In this document: positions 33,813-42,969 of the stretch, piece after piece
Numbering within the stretch: the stretch's first letter is position 1
Layout: each line of letters starts with the position of its first letter
Source: Anaerotignum lactatifermentans DSM 14214
GTDB taxonomy: Bacteria; Bacillota; Clostridia; Lachnospirales; Anaerotignaceae
DNA: 51,950 nucleotides
Reading direction: 5' to 3'
NCBI RefSeq assembly: GCF_900142265.1
Contig: NZ_FRAH01000018.1
Location: forward strand, 1-51,950
Notes under the pieces: model-generated
Databases searched by the model: none
What the model was told of the DNA's origin: nothing
Seen by the model: only the letters and a program-made list of their open reading frames with translations
Translations under genes and position numbers: made by a program

Positions 33813-34874
33813 TCAGTCCTTTCTCAGCTTGATATAGGAAGCGGCGCGTTTCCGCCGGTTTTCTTCAATTTCCGCATAGTGTTTTCGGGTGGTGTTAACG
33901 TCTGCATGCCCCAATGTATCGGCTACCAGATAAATGTCGCCTGTTTCCTGATAGAGATTGGTGCCGTAGGTGCTCCGCAGTTTATGAGGCGTAATGTTTT
34001 TTGCCGTAACCCCGTGGGCGTATTTTTTTACCAGATTCTGCACAGCACGAACAGAAATGCGTTTTCCCTGAGAAGAAAGGAAAAGGGCGTCGTCATTTTC
34101 GTCTTTGGTGACTACCTGATTCCGTTCCTCAAGATAATCGGAAAGGGCTTCTGCCACTTCTTCTCCGAAATACAGCATCACTTCATTACCGCCTTTGCGC
34201 AGGACTTTTACAGCATAATTCTGAAAATCCAAATCTTTCCGGTTGATGCCTACACATTCTGATACACGCATACCAGTGCCCAGCAGCAATGTGATGAGTG
34301 CCAAATCACGCTTTTTTGTTTTCTCATGGCGGGCTTTCTGCCGGTCAGTCAAGTTATTGCCACTTTCCACCGCATCCAGCAGGTTTGCCATTTCGTTGAC
34401 ATCCAGACGGGTAATTTTCTTTTCGTGGATTTTTGGCGTATCCACAATGGTGGCAGGATTGGCTTTGATCTTTCCTTTTTTATAGAAATATTTATACATG
34501 GAACGAACAGAAGCCAGTTTTCTTGCCTTGCCTTTTTCGTCGTTATGATGGGCTGTTTGCTGCTCTGGCTGGTTCTGGTCAGGGGCAATATAATAGGAAA
34601 GATATTCCAGATAACATTCGATATCCTCTGATGTAATTTGATCCAGTGCATCCACTTCCAGATGGCGGGTTTCCATACCGCCCAGCTTATCATGTTCTTC
34701 ATAAAGGTAGCGGAAAAACACACGCAGGTCATAGGCGTAAGCCAGTCTGGTTTTTGTGGAAGTGGTCTGAGCGATACCACGGAAAAACTCCCGCAAAAAT
34801 GGTGGCAGGTCTGCCTGTACTTCTCGCAGCAGTTCCGTTTCTTTGATCTTCAGTTCTTCATGGTAAACAGACAT
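33813..34874 (-). CDS. Tyrosine recombinase (XerC/D-like)
   Basis: Site-specific recombinase of 353 residues. The N-terminal SAM-like DNA-binding domain (YAYDLRVFFRYLYEEHD) has an unusual charged insertion (IAPDQNQPEQQTAHHNDEKG) around residue 100. The catalytic domain has all key residues: Arg in GTGMRVSECVGI, Lys in LRKGGNE, His-x2-Arg in HKLRSTYGTNL, His in LGHADVNTTRKHYA and the nucleophile Tyr in the same stretch. It sits in an operon between ttcA and a Nudix gene rather than on a mobile element, and no att sites were found. A role in chromosome dimer resolution is likely but unproven. Confidence 0.9.
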   Translation of the reverse strand: MSVYHEELKIKETELLREVQADLPPFLREFFRGIAQTTSTKTRLAYAYDLRVFFRYLYEEHDKLGGMETRHLEVDALDQITSEDIECYLEYLSYYIAPDQNQPEQQTAHHNDEKGKARKLASVRSMYKYFYKKGKIKANPATIVDTPKIHEKKITRLDVNEMANLLDAVESGNNLTDRQKARHEKTKKRDLALITLLLGTGMRVSECVGINRKDLDFQNYAVKVLRKGGNEVMLYFGEEVAEALSDYLEERNQVVTKDENDDALFLSSQGKRISVRAVQNLVKKYAHGVTAKNITPHKLRSTYGTNLYQETGDIYLVADTLGHADVNTTRKHYAEIEENRRKRAASYIKLRKD

Positions 34875-34875
34875 C

Positions 34876-35598
34876 TTAGATCTCTCCGTTCCAACCCTTG
34901 ATTTGTGAGCGCTTGATGGCGCCGAATACTTTTTCCTGCAAGTTATCGTAATTTTTGGACAGTTCTGCCAGCAGTTCTTTTGTTTCCTGACGTTTGGTGT
35001 TACCGTCTGCCAGACAGGGGTTTTTTACGATATCAATGCCGCTTTTTGTCACAAAAGAACGACATTCCCATTCGGGCACATACATGAGCGGGCGAATGGA
35101 ATAGAGCTTGCTTCGATCCAGATAGCTAACAGGTGCAAAGCAGTTGATGCGCCCTTCGTAAAACAGGGACATGAAGAATGTTTCCACCACGTCGTCTTTG
35201 TTGTGACCTAATGCTACTTTATTACAGCCCAGTTCTTCCGCTTTGGTATTCAAAGCGCCTTTACGCATTTTTGCGCAGAGGGAACAGGGATTTTTTTCTT
35301 TTCTTTCTTCAAAAATAATCTGTCCGATATCCGTGTTGACAACGGTATAAGGCACACCGATGCTGTCACAAAGTGCCTGAATGTCATCATAAACAGCCCC
35401 GGGCAGTCCCAGAGAAACGGTGATGGCTTCCAGTTCGAAGTGCTTGGGATAAAAACGCTGCAAATGCTTCAGCGCAATGAGCAGACAGATGCTGTCTTTC
35501 CCCCCGGAAACGCCCACAGCGATTTTGTCGCCTTCCTCGATCATGTGGTAATCGTCCACAGCACGGCGGACATAACTCAGTAATTTCTGTAATTTCAT
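34876..35598 (-). CDS. ttcA: TtcA-like tRNA 2-thiocytidine synthetase / PP-loop ATPase
   Basis: PP-loop enzyme predicted to thiolate a tRNA cytidine. The ATP pyrophosphatase loop is VGVSGGKDSICLL; PCSLCAKMRKGALN holds the CxxC iron-sulfur pair and NPCLADGNTKRQ the third Cys, matching the TtcA cluster. LGHNKDDVVETFFM is the conserved metal/nucleotide motif. 240 residues. GAGGAGGA precedes the ATG, and the recombinase gene begins one base after its stop. Related enzymes thiolate uridine 54 of tRNA (TtuA), so the exact base is uncertain. Confidence 0.82.
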   Translation of the reverse strand: MKLQKLLSYVRRAVDDYHMIEEGDKIAVGVSGGKDSICLLIALKHLQRFYPKHFELEAITVSLGLPGAVYDDIQALCDSIGVPYTVVNTDIGQIIFEERKEKNPCSLCAKMRKGALNTKAEELGCNKVALGHNKDDVVETFFMSLFYEGRINCFAPVSYLDRSKLYSIRPLMYVPEWECRSFVTKSGIDIVKNPCLADGNTKRQETKELLAELSKNYDNLQEKVFGAIKRSQIKGWNGEI

Positions 35599-35630
35599 AA
35601 ATGCTTGTTCCTCCTCATTTCATGGTTTCC

Positions 35631-35658
35631 ATTATAGCGAATTTTTGTGAAAAATCAA
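35631..35658 (-). promoter_or_regulatory. Promoter of the ttcA operon
   Basis: On the minus strand: TTGATT (35658-35653), 16-base spacer, TATAAT (35636-35631). Confidence 0.6.
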
Positions 35659-35666
35659 AGGAATAC

Positions 35667-35695
35667 TGTTCATTTTTTTGGAAAAGGGATATAAT
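35667..35695 (+). promoter_or_regulatory. Promoter of the GH3 lipoprotein gene
   Basis: A good -10, TATAAT (35690-35695), with a weak -35, TGTTCA (35667-35672), at 17 bases. It is divergent from the ttcA promoter. Confidence 0.5.
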
Positions 35696-35737
35696 GAAAG
35701 CAATATAGATTTTGAAACGTATCATGGGAGGAACCAT

Positions 35738-36898
35738 ATGAAAAAGTCAATGACCTTTCTGCTGGCAGCAGCGGTAGCAATGTTCGCAGGATGCGGACAG
35801 GAAGAAACAGTAGAGAAACAGCCGGAAGTGACTGTGGAAAAAACGGCTGAAGAATTGAAAGAAGATGCTGTGGCAGAAAAAATGGAGCACATGACTGTAG
35901 AGGAAAAAGTAGGGCAGATGCTCATGATGGATTTTCGGAAAAATCCTGACGACAGCGGCATGACTGTTCTTTCGGAAGATGTGGCAAAGAAGATTGCTGA
36001 CTACCATTTGGGCGGTGTTATTTTGTTTGCGGAAAATCTTGATACAGCAGAACAGACAAAAAAACTTGTTGCAGATATGCAGAAGGCGGCGGACATGCCT
36101 TTGCTCATTGGCATTGACGAAGAAGGCGGCATGGTTTCCAGACTGGATAAAAGTCAGATTCCCCATACTTCCATTCCCAATGCAAAAGACATGAATGGAG
36201 ATACAGCGCAGGCGGAAACCGCTGGTAAGGAAATTGGCAGTGTCTTGTCAGAATTGGGAATCAATGTGGATTTCGCACCCATTGCGGATATTCATACCAA
36301 TCCAGAAAATACGGTCATTGGCGATCGTGCTTATGGAACCGATGCCCAGACAGTAGCGGATATGGCTTCTGCTTTTGCAAAAGGGCTGGAAAGCGAAGGT
36401 GTCAGTGCAACGGCAAAACATTTCCCGGGACATGGTGATACAGGGACAGACTCCCATGACGGTATGGCGGTTTCAGAACATGATTTGCAGCGCCTGCAGG
36501 AAGTGGAATTTGTGCCTTTTCACCGTTTGGCAGATGAAGGCATTGATTTGATGATGGTGGGACACATCACCATGCCTAATGTGACAGATGATGGTCTGCC
36601 CGCAAGTCTTTCCAAAGAAGCCATTGATTTATTGCGGGACGAACTGGATTATGACGGCATCGTTATCACCGATGCCATGAATATGGGTGCCATTGTGGAT
36701 TATTACCCTGACGGAGAAGCGGCTGTGAAAGCGGTGGAAGCAGGTGTGGATATTGTGCTGATGCCGGCGGATTTGGATGATGCCTACAACAGCCTGTGTG
36801 AAGCGGTACAGACCGGGGAAATTTCAGAAAACCGGCTGGATGAAAGTGTGGAAAGAATCCTGTCTCTGAAGTATGATAAGGGAATGTTGGTTCCATAA
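35738..36898 (+). CDS. Beta-N-acetylhexosaminidase (GH3, NagZ-like) lipoprotein
   Basis: Predicted to remove N-acetylglucosamine from muropeptides in wall turnover. The N-terminus is a lipoprotein signal with lipobox FAGC, so it acts outside the membrane, as in Gram-positive NagZ. The catalytic barrel has MTVEEKVGQMLMMDF, GIDEEGGMVSRLD, GINVDFAPIADIHTNPEN, the histidine-bearing loop KHFPGHGDTGTDSHDG and the nucleophile Asp in VITDAMNMGAI. 386 residues, single-domain. ATG 35738 is preferred because GGGAGGA precedes it and the signal begins there; the frame back to 35678 has neither. Confidence 0.9.
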   Translation: MKKSMTFLLAAAVAMFAGCGQEETVEKQPEVTVEKTAEELKEDAVAEKMEHMTVEEKVGQMLMMDFRKNPDDSGMTVLSEDVAKKIADYHLGGVILFAENLDTAEQTKKLVADMQKAADMPLLIGIDEEGGMVSRLDKSQIPHTSIPNAKDMNGDTAQAETAGKEIGSVLSELGINVDFAPIADIHTNPENTVIGDRAYGTDAQTVADMASAFAKGLESEGVSATAKHFPGHGDTGTDSHDGMAVSEHDLQRLQEVEFVPFHRLADEGIDLMMVGHITMPNVTDDGLPASLSKEAIDLLRDELDYDGIVITDAMNMGAIVDYYPDGEAAVKAVEAGVDIVLMPADLDDAYNSLCEAVQTGEISENRLDESVERILSLKYDKGMLVP

Positions 36899-36908
36899 AT
36901 GCAAAGTA

Positions 36909-36937
36909 TTGAAAAAACAACAAAAAATTGGTATAAT
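36909..36937 (+). promoter_or_regulatory. Promoter of the rel operon
   Basis: TTGAAA (36909-36914), 17-base spacer, extended -10 TGGTATAAT (TATAAT 36932-36937). Confidence 0.8.
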
Positions 36938-36987
36938 ATTTTTTAATCTTTTTTAAAAATCCGAAGAAAAACGGGGAGTTAAAACAT

Positions 36988-39240
36988 ATGAATGAGGAAG
37001 AAAGAGGGGTGACAGGTATGGCTATTGAAGTTCAACTGTATCAGGAATTGGTGGAAAAAATCAAAACGTACCATCCTGCAAAAGACTTTGATATGCTGGA
37101 AAAAGCATACAATCTGGCAAGAGAAGCCCATAAGGATCAAAAGCGTAAGTCCGGCGAGCCATATATCATTCATCCTTTGAAAGTTGCGTATATTCTGGCT
37201 GAACTGGAATTGGACATGGAATCCATCGTTGCGGGGATTCTCCATGACACCATTGAGGATACGCCTTATACCTATGAAGATATTTCACGTATTTTCAGTG
37301 AGGAAATCGCCGTTCTGGTTGACGGTGTTACAAAATTGGGTAAGTTGTCTTACTCCACAAAAGAAGAAATTCAGGCAGAAAACTATCGTAAGATGTTTTT
37401 GGCAATGGCAAAGGATATCCGTGTTATTTTGATCAAACTGGCTGACCGTCTGCATAACATGCGGACACTGAACTATATGACGCCGGAAAAACAGCGGGAA
37501 AAAGCCCAGGAAACCATGGATATCTATGCGCCTTTGGCACATCGTCTGGGGATTTCCAAGATCAAATCGGAAATGGAAGATCTGTGCTTTAAGTATCTGA
37601 ATCCAGAAGCCTATTTTGATCTGGCTGCAAAAATTGAAAAGAAACGTATCGAACGTGAAACATTTGTTGCGGATATCGTCAAAGAAGTCCGTGAAAAAAT
37701 GGAAGAAGCGGGTATCAAAGGCAAAATTGAAGGACGCAGCAAACACTTTTTCAGTATTTATAAAAAAATGGTCAACCAGAATAAGACACTGGACCAGATT
37801 TATGACCTGTTTGCCGTTCGTGCCATTGTGGATTCCGTCCGCGACTGTTACGCGGTGCTGGGTATCGTCCATACCATGTATAAACCCATGCCGGGACGAT
37901 TCAAGGACTATATCGCTATGCCCAAGCCCAATATGTATCAGTCCCTCCATAATACACTGATCGGTCCTTCCGGGGAACCTTTCGAAATCCAGATTCGTAC
38001 ATGGGAAATGCATCGTACCAGTGAATATGGTATCGCAGCCCATTGGAAATACAAAGAAGGCAAATCCGGCGAAAAAGGCACCAAAAAAGAAGAAGCAAAA
38101 CTGGCTTGGCTCAGACAGATTCTGGAATGGCAGAAAGATATGTCTGATAATAAAGAATATCTGGATACCATCAAGCTGGATTTGAATATCTTTACTGACC
38201 AGGTATACGCTTTTACACCACAGGGCGAAGTTATTCAGCTGCCAAAGGGTTCTACACCCATTGACTTTGCTTATATGATTCACTCCGCTGTCGGCAATAA
38301 GATGGTAGGTGCAAGAGTCAATAACCGTATGGTAACCATTGACTATAAGATTCAGAACGGGGATATCGTAGAAATCATGACATCCCAGAACTCCAAAGGT
38401 CCTAGCCGTGACTGGCTTACATTGGTCAAGAGTTCTCAGGCACGTACCAAGATCAAGCAGTGGTTTAAAAAGGAAGAAAAAGAAGAAAATATCATCCGCG
38501 GTCGTGAATTGATTTTGGCGGATATGAAGAAAAAAGGTTTGCAGCCTTCCGACCTGCTCCGTCCTGAATGGCAGGAACTTGTCATTAATAAATATGACTT
38601 TAAGGATTGGAATGCTGTCCTTGCAGCCATCGGATATGGCGGCCTGAAAGAAGGTCAGGTTGTCAATCGACTGAAAGAAGAATATCTGAAAGAAAAACGG
38701 AAACAGCAGACAGCAGAAGATATTCTCAATGACTTTGAGAAAACTGTCAGCCAGAAACCGTTGAAACATAAGAGCAAGAGCGGCATTGTGGTAGAAGGCG
38801 TCGGCGATGTTGCCGTGCGTTTCTCCAAGTGCTGCAGTCCCGTTCCCGGCGACGAAATCGTTGGTTTTGTCACTCGCGGACGTGGGGTTACCATCCACCG
38901 TACTGACTGTATCAATATTCTGAACCTGAGCAATGAAGAACGGGGCAGATTGATTGATGCGGAATGGGATACCCAGTATACCCATGGGGAAGTGGATGCT
39001 TCCTATCTGGCAGAAATTCGTGTCATTGCCAACGACCGTACTGGTCTGCTGCTGGAAATCAGCCGCCATCTGGCAGACGAGGACATTTCTGTCAAAGGCT
39101 TCAATATCCGTACCACAAAGGATATGACAGCCATTTTCAACATCACTATGGAAATCAGAACAAAAGATCAGCTGGAACGTGTCAATAAACGATTGAAAGG
39201 CATCAAAGGCATCATTGATATTGAACGTGTCAGCGGCTAA
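36988..39240 (+). CDS. relA: Bifunctional (p)ppGpp synthetase/hydrolase, Rel family
   Basis: Makes and destroys the alarmone (p)ppGpp. Domains in order: HD hydrolase (HDTIEDTPYTYEDIS; LADRLHNMRTL), synthetase (GRFKDYIAMPKPNMYQSLHN; EIQIRTWEMHRTSEYGIAAH), TGS (VYAFTPQGEVIQLPKGST), zinc-finger/helical region (SKCCSPVPGDEIVGF) and C-terminal ACT (RVIANDRTGLLLEISRHLAD). RFKD is the RxKD form seen in bifunctional enzymes. 750 residues, full length. The first ATG (36988) follows GGGGAG; a second in-frame ATG at 37018 follows GAGGGGTGA and gives a more standard N-terminus, so either may be used. Confidence 0.94.
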   Translation: MNEEERGVTGMAIEVQLYQELVEKIKTYHPAKDFDMLEKAYNLAREAHKDQKRKSGEPYIIHPLKVAYILAELELDMESIVAGILHDTIEDTPYTYEDISRIFSEEIAVLVDGVTKLGKLSYSTKEEIQAENYRKMFLAMAKDIRVILIKLADRLHNMRTLNYMTPEKQREKAQETMDIYAPLAHRLGISKIKSEMEDLCFKYLNPEAYFDLAAKIEKKRIERETFVADIVKEVREKMEEAGIKGKIEGRSKHFFSIYKKMVNQNKTLDQIYDLFAVRAIVDSVRDCYAVLGIVHTMYKPMPGRFKDYIAMPKPNMYQSLHNTLIGPSGEPFEIQIRTWEMHRTSEYGIAAHWKYKEGKSGEKGTKKEEAKLAWLRQILEWQKDMSDNKEYLDTIKLDLNIFTDQVYAFTPQGEVIQLPKGSTPIDFAYMIHSAVGNKMVGARVNNRMVTIDYKIQNGDIVEIMTSQNSKGPSRDWLTLVKSSQARTKIKQWFKKEEKEENIIRGRELILADMKKKGLQPSDLLRPEWQELVINKYDFKDWNAVLAAIGYGGLKEGQVVNRLKEEYLKEKRKQQTAEDILNDFEKTVSQKPLKHKSKSGIVVEGVGDVAVRFSKCCSPVPGDEIVGFVTRGRGVTIHRTDCINILNLSNEERGRLIDAEWDTQYTHGEVDASYLAEIRVIANDRTGLLLEISRHLADEDISVKGFNIRTTKDMTAIFNITMEIRTKDQLERVNKRLKGIKGIIDIERVSG

Positions 39241-39257
39241 GTAATAGGAGGATGAAC

Positions 39258-39710
39258 ATGCGCGCAGTATTGCAGAGAGTTTCACAGGCAAGTGTAGCCG
39301 TTGACGGTCAGGTCATCGGTGAAATCGGAAAAGGTGTTATGGTATTGTTCGGCATGCTGGGAACAGACGACGACAAGACCATTGAATATATGCTAGATAA
39401 GGTTGTAAACCTGCGTATTTTTGAAGATGAAAACGGTAAAATGAATCTGTCTTTGCTGGATATTGACGGGGAACTGCTCATTGTGCCTAACTTTACTTTG
39501 TATGGCGATGCTAGAAAAGGCAGACGTCCCGGTTACTCCGGCGGTGCGGCTCCCGATGTGGCATCCGTGCTGTTTGAAAAACTTTGTGCGAAAGCAAAGT
39601 CTATGCCCATTAAGAAAGTGGCAACCGGTCAGTTCCAGGCAGATATGAAAGTGGCACTCATCAACGATGGTCCTGTAACACTGCTGCTGGATAGTGAAAA
39701 ATTGTTCTAA
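39258..39710 (+). CDS. dtd: D-aminoacyl-tRNA deacylase
   Basis: Removes D-amino acids wrongly attached to tRNA. MRAVLQRVSQASVAVDG at the N-terminus, GDARKGRRPGYSGGA in the middle and NDGPVTLLLDS at the C-terminus (the cross-subunit GPxT motif) identify the family; 150 residues, normal length. The central motif, usually SQFTLYGD, reads PNFTLYGD here: the Ser-Gln pair is Pro-Asn. ATG 39258 is chosen because AGGAGG lies six bases upstream; the ATG at 39252 abuts that site. It follows rel closely, as in many Firmicutes. Confidence 0.92.
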   Translation: MRAVLQRVSQASVAVDGQVIGEIGKGVMVLFGMLGTDDDKTIEYMLDKVVNLRIFEDENGKMNLSLLDIDGELLIVPNFTLYGDARKGRRPGYSGGAAPDVASVLFEKLCAKAKSMPIKKVATGQFQADMKVALINDGPVTLLLDSEKLF

Positions 39711-39725
39711 AAAAGGATTTTGAAT

Positions 39726-41177
39726 ATGATATATTATCGTTTACGGGGACATGAGCTGCAAAATGACGTGCAGACCATGGTACAGGTGTTTTACCCCAAT
39801 TTGCATTATTATCGGACAGAGGAAATCTCTGACGAAGAAACAACTGTAGAAAGTTCCGTGGAAAAAGGCATTGCTTCGGCAATGCTTTATCGGCGTGGAG
39901 AGCAGGTTTCTGCTTGGTCTGTGCCTTATACAGAACCTTTGACAGAAAAAGAGAAAAAACGTCTGGTAAAGCTGACCATTTTTGCCCTTTTGAGCAGAGA
40001 AACGGGTATGTATCCCAGATGGGGGCTTTTGACAGGCGTTCGTCCTGCGAAAATTGTCAATACCCTTCTTTCCGAAGGCAAAAGCGACGAAGAATGTCTG
40101 CGGTATCTCACAGAAAAGTATCTGGTGGCGCAGCAGAAAGCGGAATTGACTTTGAAGGTGGCAAAAGCGGAGCGCAGACTTTTGGCAGGCAATGAAAAAA
40201 CAGACATCAGCCTGTATATCGGCATTCCATTCTGTCCTACCCGTTGTCTGTACTGTTCCTTTACGGCTTATCCCTTGAAGCAGTATGAAAAAAGAGTGGA
40301 CGAGTATCTGGATGCCATGTTCAAAGAAATGGAATATCTGGCAGAGTACGCCCAGAACTTCCATTTGAAAAATATCTATATTGGCGGCGGCACACCTACC
40401 TCTTTGACAGAGGAACAGCTGGAACGTCTGCTGCAAAAGGTACAGGAATTGTTCGCACCAACAGAAGATATGGAATACACTGTGGAAGCTGGTCGTCCTG
40501 ATACCATCACGAAGGAAAAACTGCGGCTCATGAAAGTTTATGGCGTCAACCGTATTTCCATCAATCCCCAGACCATGAACGAGGAGACTCTTAAACGTAT
40601 TGGCAGACGCCATACGGTGGAGGACATCCGCCGGGTATTCTGGGAAGCCAGAGAAGTGGGACATGATAATATCAACATGGATTTGATTCTGGGTCTGCCT
40701 GAAGAAACACCGGAAGATGTACGTCAGACTATGGAAGAAATCATGGCGCTGGAACCGGATAACGTAACCGTTCACACACTGGCGGTAAAACGCGCATCCC
40801 GTTTGAAAGAACAGTTTGACCTGTATACCATGACCACAGCGGAAGTGCTGGAGGAAATGCTGGAAATTGCGGCGGATTACGCGGAAAGAATGGGACTGGA
40901 GCCTTATTATATGTATCGCCAGAAAAATATGGTAGGGAACTTTGAAAACGTGGGATACTGCAAACCCGGCAAAGAAGGGGTTTACAACATCCAGATCATG
41001 GAAGAAAAACAGACCATTCTGGCAGCAGGCGCAGGGGCAAGCACAAAAACTGTTGACCCATCTACAGACCGCATCGAGCGTGTGTTTAACGTAAAGAGCA
41101 TTGAAGATTATATCGGCAGAATTGACGAAATGATAGAAAGAAAGCGGCAGAGATTGCCGCAGGGAGGTAAATTATGA
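39726..41177 (+). CDS. hemZ: Coproporphyrinogen dehydrogenase HemZ-like radical SAM protein
   Basis: A HemN-related radical SAM protein of the HemZ branch. The iron-sulfur motif is IPFCPTRCLYCSFTAY (C-x3-C-x2-C). Next come YIGGGTPTSLTEEQ, VEAGRPDTITKEK, INPQTMNEETLKRIGRRHT and DLILGLPEETPEDV. An N-terminal domain of about 160 residues, typical of HemZ, precedes the barrel. 483 residues. Its role in anaerobic haem synthesis is accepted for Bacillus, but in clostridia of this gene order the physiological substrate is not settled. The hisS start overlaps its stop (ATGA). Confidence 0.88.
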   Translation: MIYYRLRGHELQNDVQTMVQVFYPNLHYYRTEEISDEETTVESSVEKGIASAMLYRRGEQVSAWSVPYTEPLTEKEKKRLVKLTIFALLSRETGMYPRWGLLTGVRPAKIVNTLLSEGKSDEECLRYLTEKYLVAQQKAELTLKVAKAERRLLAGNEKTDISLYIGIPFCPTRCLYCSFTAYPLKQYEKRVDEYLDAMFKEMEYLAEYAQNFHLKNIYIGGGTPTSLTEEQLERLLQKVQELFAPTEDMEYTVEAGRPDTITKEKLRLMKVYGVNRISINPQTMNEETLKRIGRRHTVEDIRRVFWEAREVGHDNINMDLILGLPEETPEDVRQTMEEIMALEPDNVTVHTLAVKRASRLKEQFDLYTMTTAEVLEEMLEIAADYAERMGLEPYYMYRQKNMVGNFENVGYCKPGKEGVYNIQIMEEKQTILAAGAGASTKTVDPSTDRIERVFNVKSIEDYIGRIDEMIERKRQRLPQGGKL

Positions 41178-42421
41178 TTCAGTTGGTAAAAGGTACAAAG
41201 GATATTTACGGTGCAGAGGTAAAAGCATGGCAGCGCATCGAAGGCAAAATGCGCAATCTCTGCGAAACATTCGGCATTGGGGAAATCAGAACACCTGCCT
41301 TTGAATTTACAGAACTTTTTGTCAGAGGTGTAGGGGAAACAACCGATATCGTACAGAAAGAAATGTATACCTTCACAGACGACGGTGACAGAAGCCTGAC
41401 ACTGCGCCCCGAAGGTACAGCAGGCGCTGTTCGTGCGTACATCGAACATGGTATGCACAACAACGCACAGCCTACAAAGCTGTATTATATTTCTCCCACA
41501 TTCCGTTGTGAAAACACACAGGCAGGCAGACAGCGTCAGTTCCACCAGTTTGGTGTGGAAATGCTGGGTTCCTACAGCGCAGCACAGGATGCGGAAGCTA
41601 TTTCCGTTGCAGCAGCACTGCTGGAAGAAATGGGCATCCATGGTGTACAGCTGCGTATGAACAGCTTGGGCTGTCCTGAATGCCGCAGCAGATACAACAA
41701 ACAGCTGCGCGAATTCATCGGCAACAATCTGGACAAGCTGTGCCCTACATGCAAAGAACGTTTTGAAAAGAACCCTCTGCGTGTTCTGGACTGTAAAGAA
41801 GAAAGCTGTCAGGCTGTTATCGCAAACGCGCCTTCCGTTCTGGATTGTCTGGATGAAGAATGTACTGCACACTTCCAGAAAGTACAGGATATCCTGACAG
41901 AAATGGGCATTGATTTTGTTATTGATCCTAAGATTGTTCGTGGTCTGGACTACTATACAAGAACTGTATTTGAATTTGTATCCGATGGTTTGACTGTTTG
42001 CGGCGGCGGTCGTTATGACAATCTGGTAGAAGAATGCGGCGGCAAACCCACCGGCGCCGTTGGTTTCGGTCTGGGTATTGAAAGACTGATGATGATTCTG
42101 GAAAAACAGAATGGTCCCATCGAAGAAGTACCTGAACGTGACGTTTACATCGGTTCCATGGGTGAAAAAGGCTTGATCAAAGCTCAGGGCATCACACTGG
42201 CACTGCGGAAAGCAGGCGTGCGCGCAGAATGCGATACCGTAGAACGCAGCGTAAAAGCACAGATGAAATACGCAAACAAGATTGGTGCGAAATACTCCGT
42301 TATCATTGGGGATTCCGAACTGGAAAACAACAGTGTAGAACTGAAGGAAATGGAAACAGGTGAAAAAGAAACTGTTGTTCTTTCCGAACTGGCAGAAGTG
42401 CTGAAAGCAAAATTGAAATAA
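41174..42421 (+). CDS. hisS: Histidyl-tRNA synthetase
   Basis: Attaches histidine to tRNA-His. The class II core is clear: MIQLVKGTKDIYGAEVKAW, motif 1 region GIGEIRTPAFEFTELF, RPEGTAGAVRAYIEH, motif 2 FRCENTQAGRQRQFHQFGVE, the histidine-binding loops RGLDYYTRTVFEF and CGGGRYDNLVEECGG, and motif 3 GFGLGIERLMM. The C-terminal anticodon-binding domain (about 325-415) is intact. 415 residues. The catalytic loops separate it from the regulatory paralogue HisZ at 2776. It overlaps hemZ by four bases, so translation is coupled. Confidence 0.96.
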   Translation: MIQLVKGTKDIYGAEVKAWQRIEGKMRNLCETFGIGEIRTPAFEFTELFVRGVGETTDIVQKEMYTFTDDGDRSLTLRPEGTAGAVRAYIEHGMHNNAQPTKLYYISPTFRCENTQAGRQRQFHQFGVEMLGSYSAAQDAEAISVAAALLEEMGIHGVQLRMNSLGCPECRSRYNKQLREFIGNNLDKLCPTCKERFEKNPLRVLDCKEESCQAVIANAPSVLDCLDEECTAHFQKVQDILTEMGIDFVIDPKIVRGLDYYTRTVFEFVSDGLTVCGGGRYDNLVEECGGKPTGAVGFGLGIERLMMILEKQNGPIEEVPERDVYIGSMGEKGLIKAQGITLALRKAGVRAECDTVERSVKAQMKYANKIGAKYSVIIGDSELENNSVELKEMETGEKETVVLSELAEVLKAKLK

Positions 42422-42428
42422 GACAGAG

Positions 42429-42460
42429 AAAAGGGACAGAAAGGATTCTGTCCTTTTTTT
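42429..42460 (+). terminator. Terminator after hisS
   Basis: AAAAGGGACAGA pairs with TCTGTCCTTTT, then a T run. Confidence 0.88.
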
Positions 42461-42474
42461 ATCTGAGAAAAGAA

Positions 42475-42503
42475 ATGACGATTCTAATCTCTTGTGGTAT
42501 GAT
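42475..42503 (+). promoter_or_regulatory. Promoter of the DUF3788-like gene
   Basis: ATGACG (42475-42480), 17-base spacer, extended -10 TGTGGTATGAT (TATGAT 42498-42503). Confidence 0.65.
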
Positions 42504-42541
42504 GTAAGAAAAACAAGTGTACATGAAGAAAGGAGGGCACC

Positions 42542-42955
42542 ATGCTGGACAGTATCCCCGGTGGGGATGAAATGAAAAGTTTGTTGGGAGATTCCCTGTA
42601 TGATGTTTGGACGCAGTTAACCGCTTGCATTGATGAAAAATATGATATGGAACGGACATGGAACAAAGGCGGCAAGGCATGGAAATATGAGTACAAATAT
42701 CGTCGGGGCGGCAAGACATTGTGCGCCTTGTATGCACGGGAAAACGGTGTAGGATTTATGGTCATCCTTGGAAAAGAGGAGAGAGCAAAGTTCGAAGCGG
42801 ACAAAGATGCCTATGCCAAAGAGATTCAGCAGGTTTATGAAGAATCCAAGACCTATCACGATGGGAAGTGGCTGATGTTTGAGCCAAAGGATCAGTCGTT
42901 ATTTGATGATTTCATGAAATTGCTGTTGATCAAAAGAAAACCTAACAGAACGTAA
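42542..42955 (+). CDS. DUF3788-like small cytoplasmic protein
   Basis: 137 residues with no signal or membrane segment. The layout W-x-L...Y...TWNKGGKAWKYEYKYRRGGK then TLCALYARENGVGFMVILGK and a final DGKWLMFEPKDQ with LLLIKRKP is that of the DUF3788 family, common in gut clostridia and bacteroidetes and of unknown function. AAAGGAGGG precedes the ATG. It is a single-gene unit with its own promoter. The family match is by eye. Confidence 0.72.
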   Translation: MLDSIPGGDEMKSLLGDSLYDVWTQLTACIDEKYDMERTWNKGGKAWKYEYKYRRGGKTLCALYARENGVGFMVILGKEERAKFEADKDAYAKEIQQVYEESKTYHDGKWLMFEPKDQSLFDDFMKLLLIKRKPNRT

Positions 42956-42969
42956 TTTGTTTCTGCACA

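Noticed and set aside
37285-39291. A 668-codon open frame on the minus strand opposite rel
   Set aside because: Antisense shadow of a complete bifunctional Rel with all domains; no start signals and biased composition.
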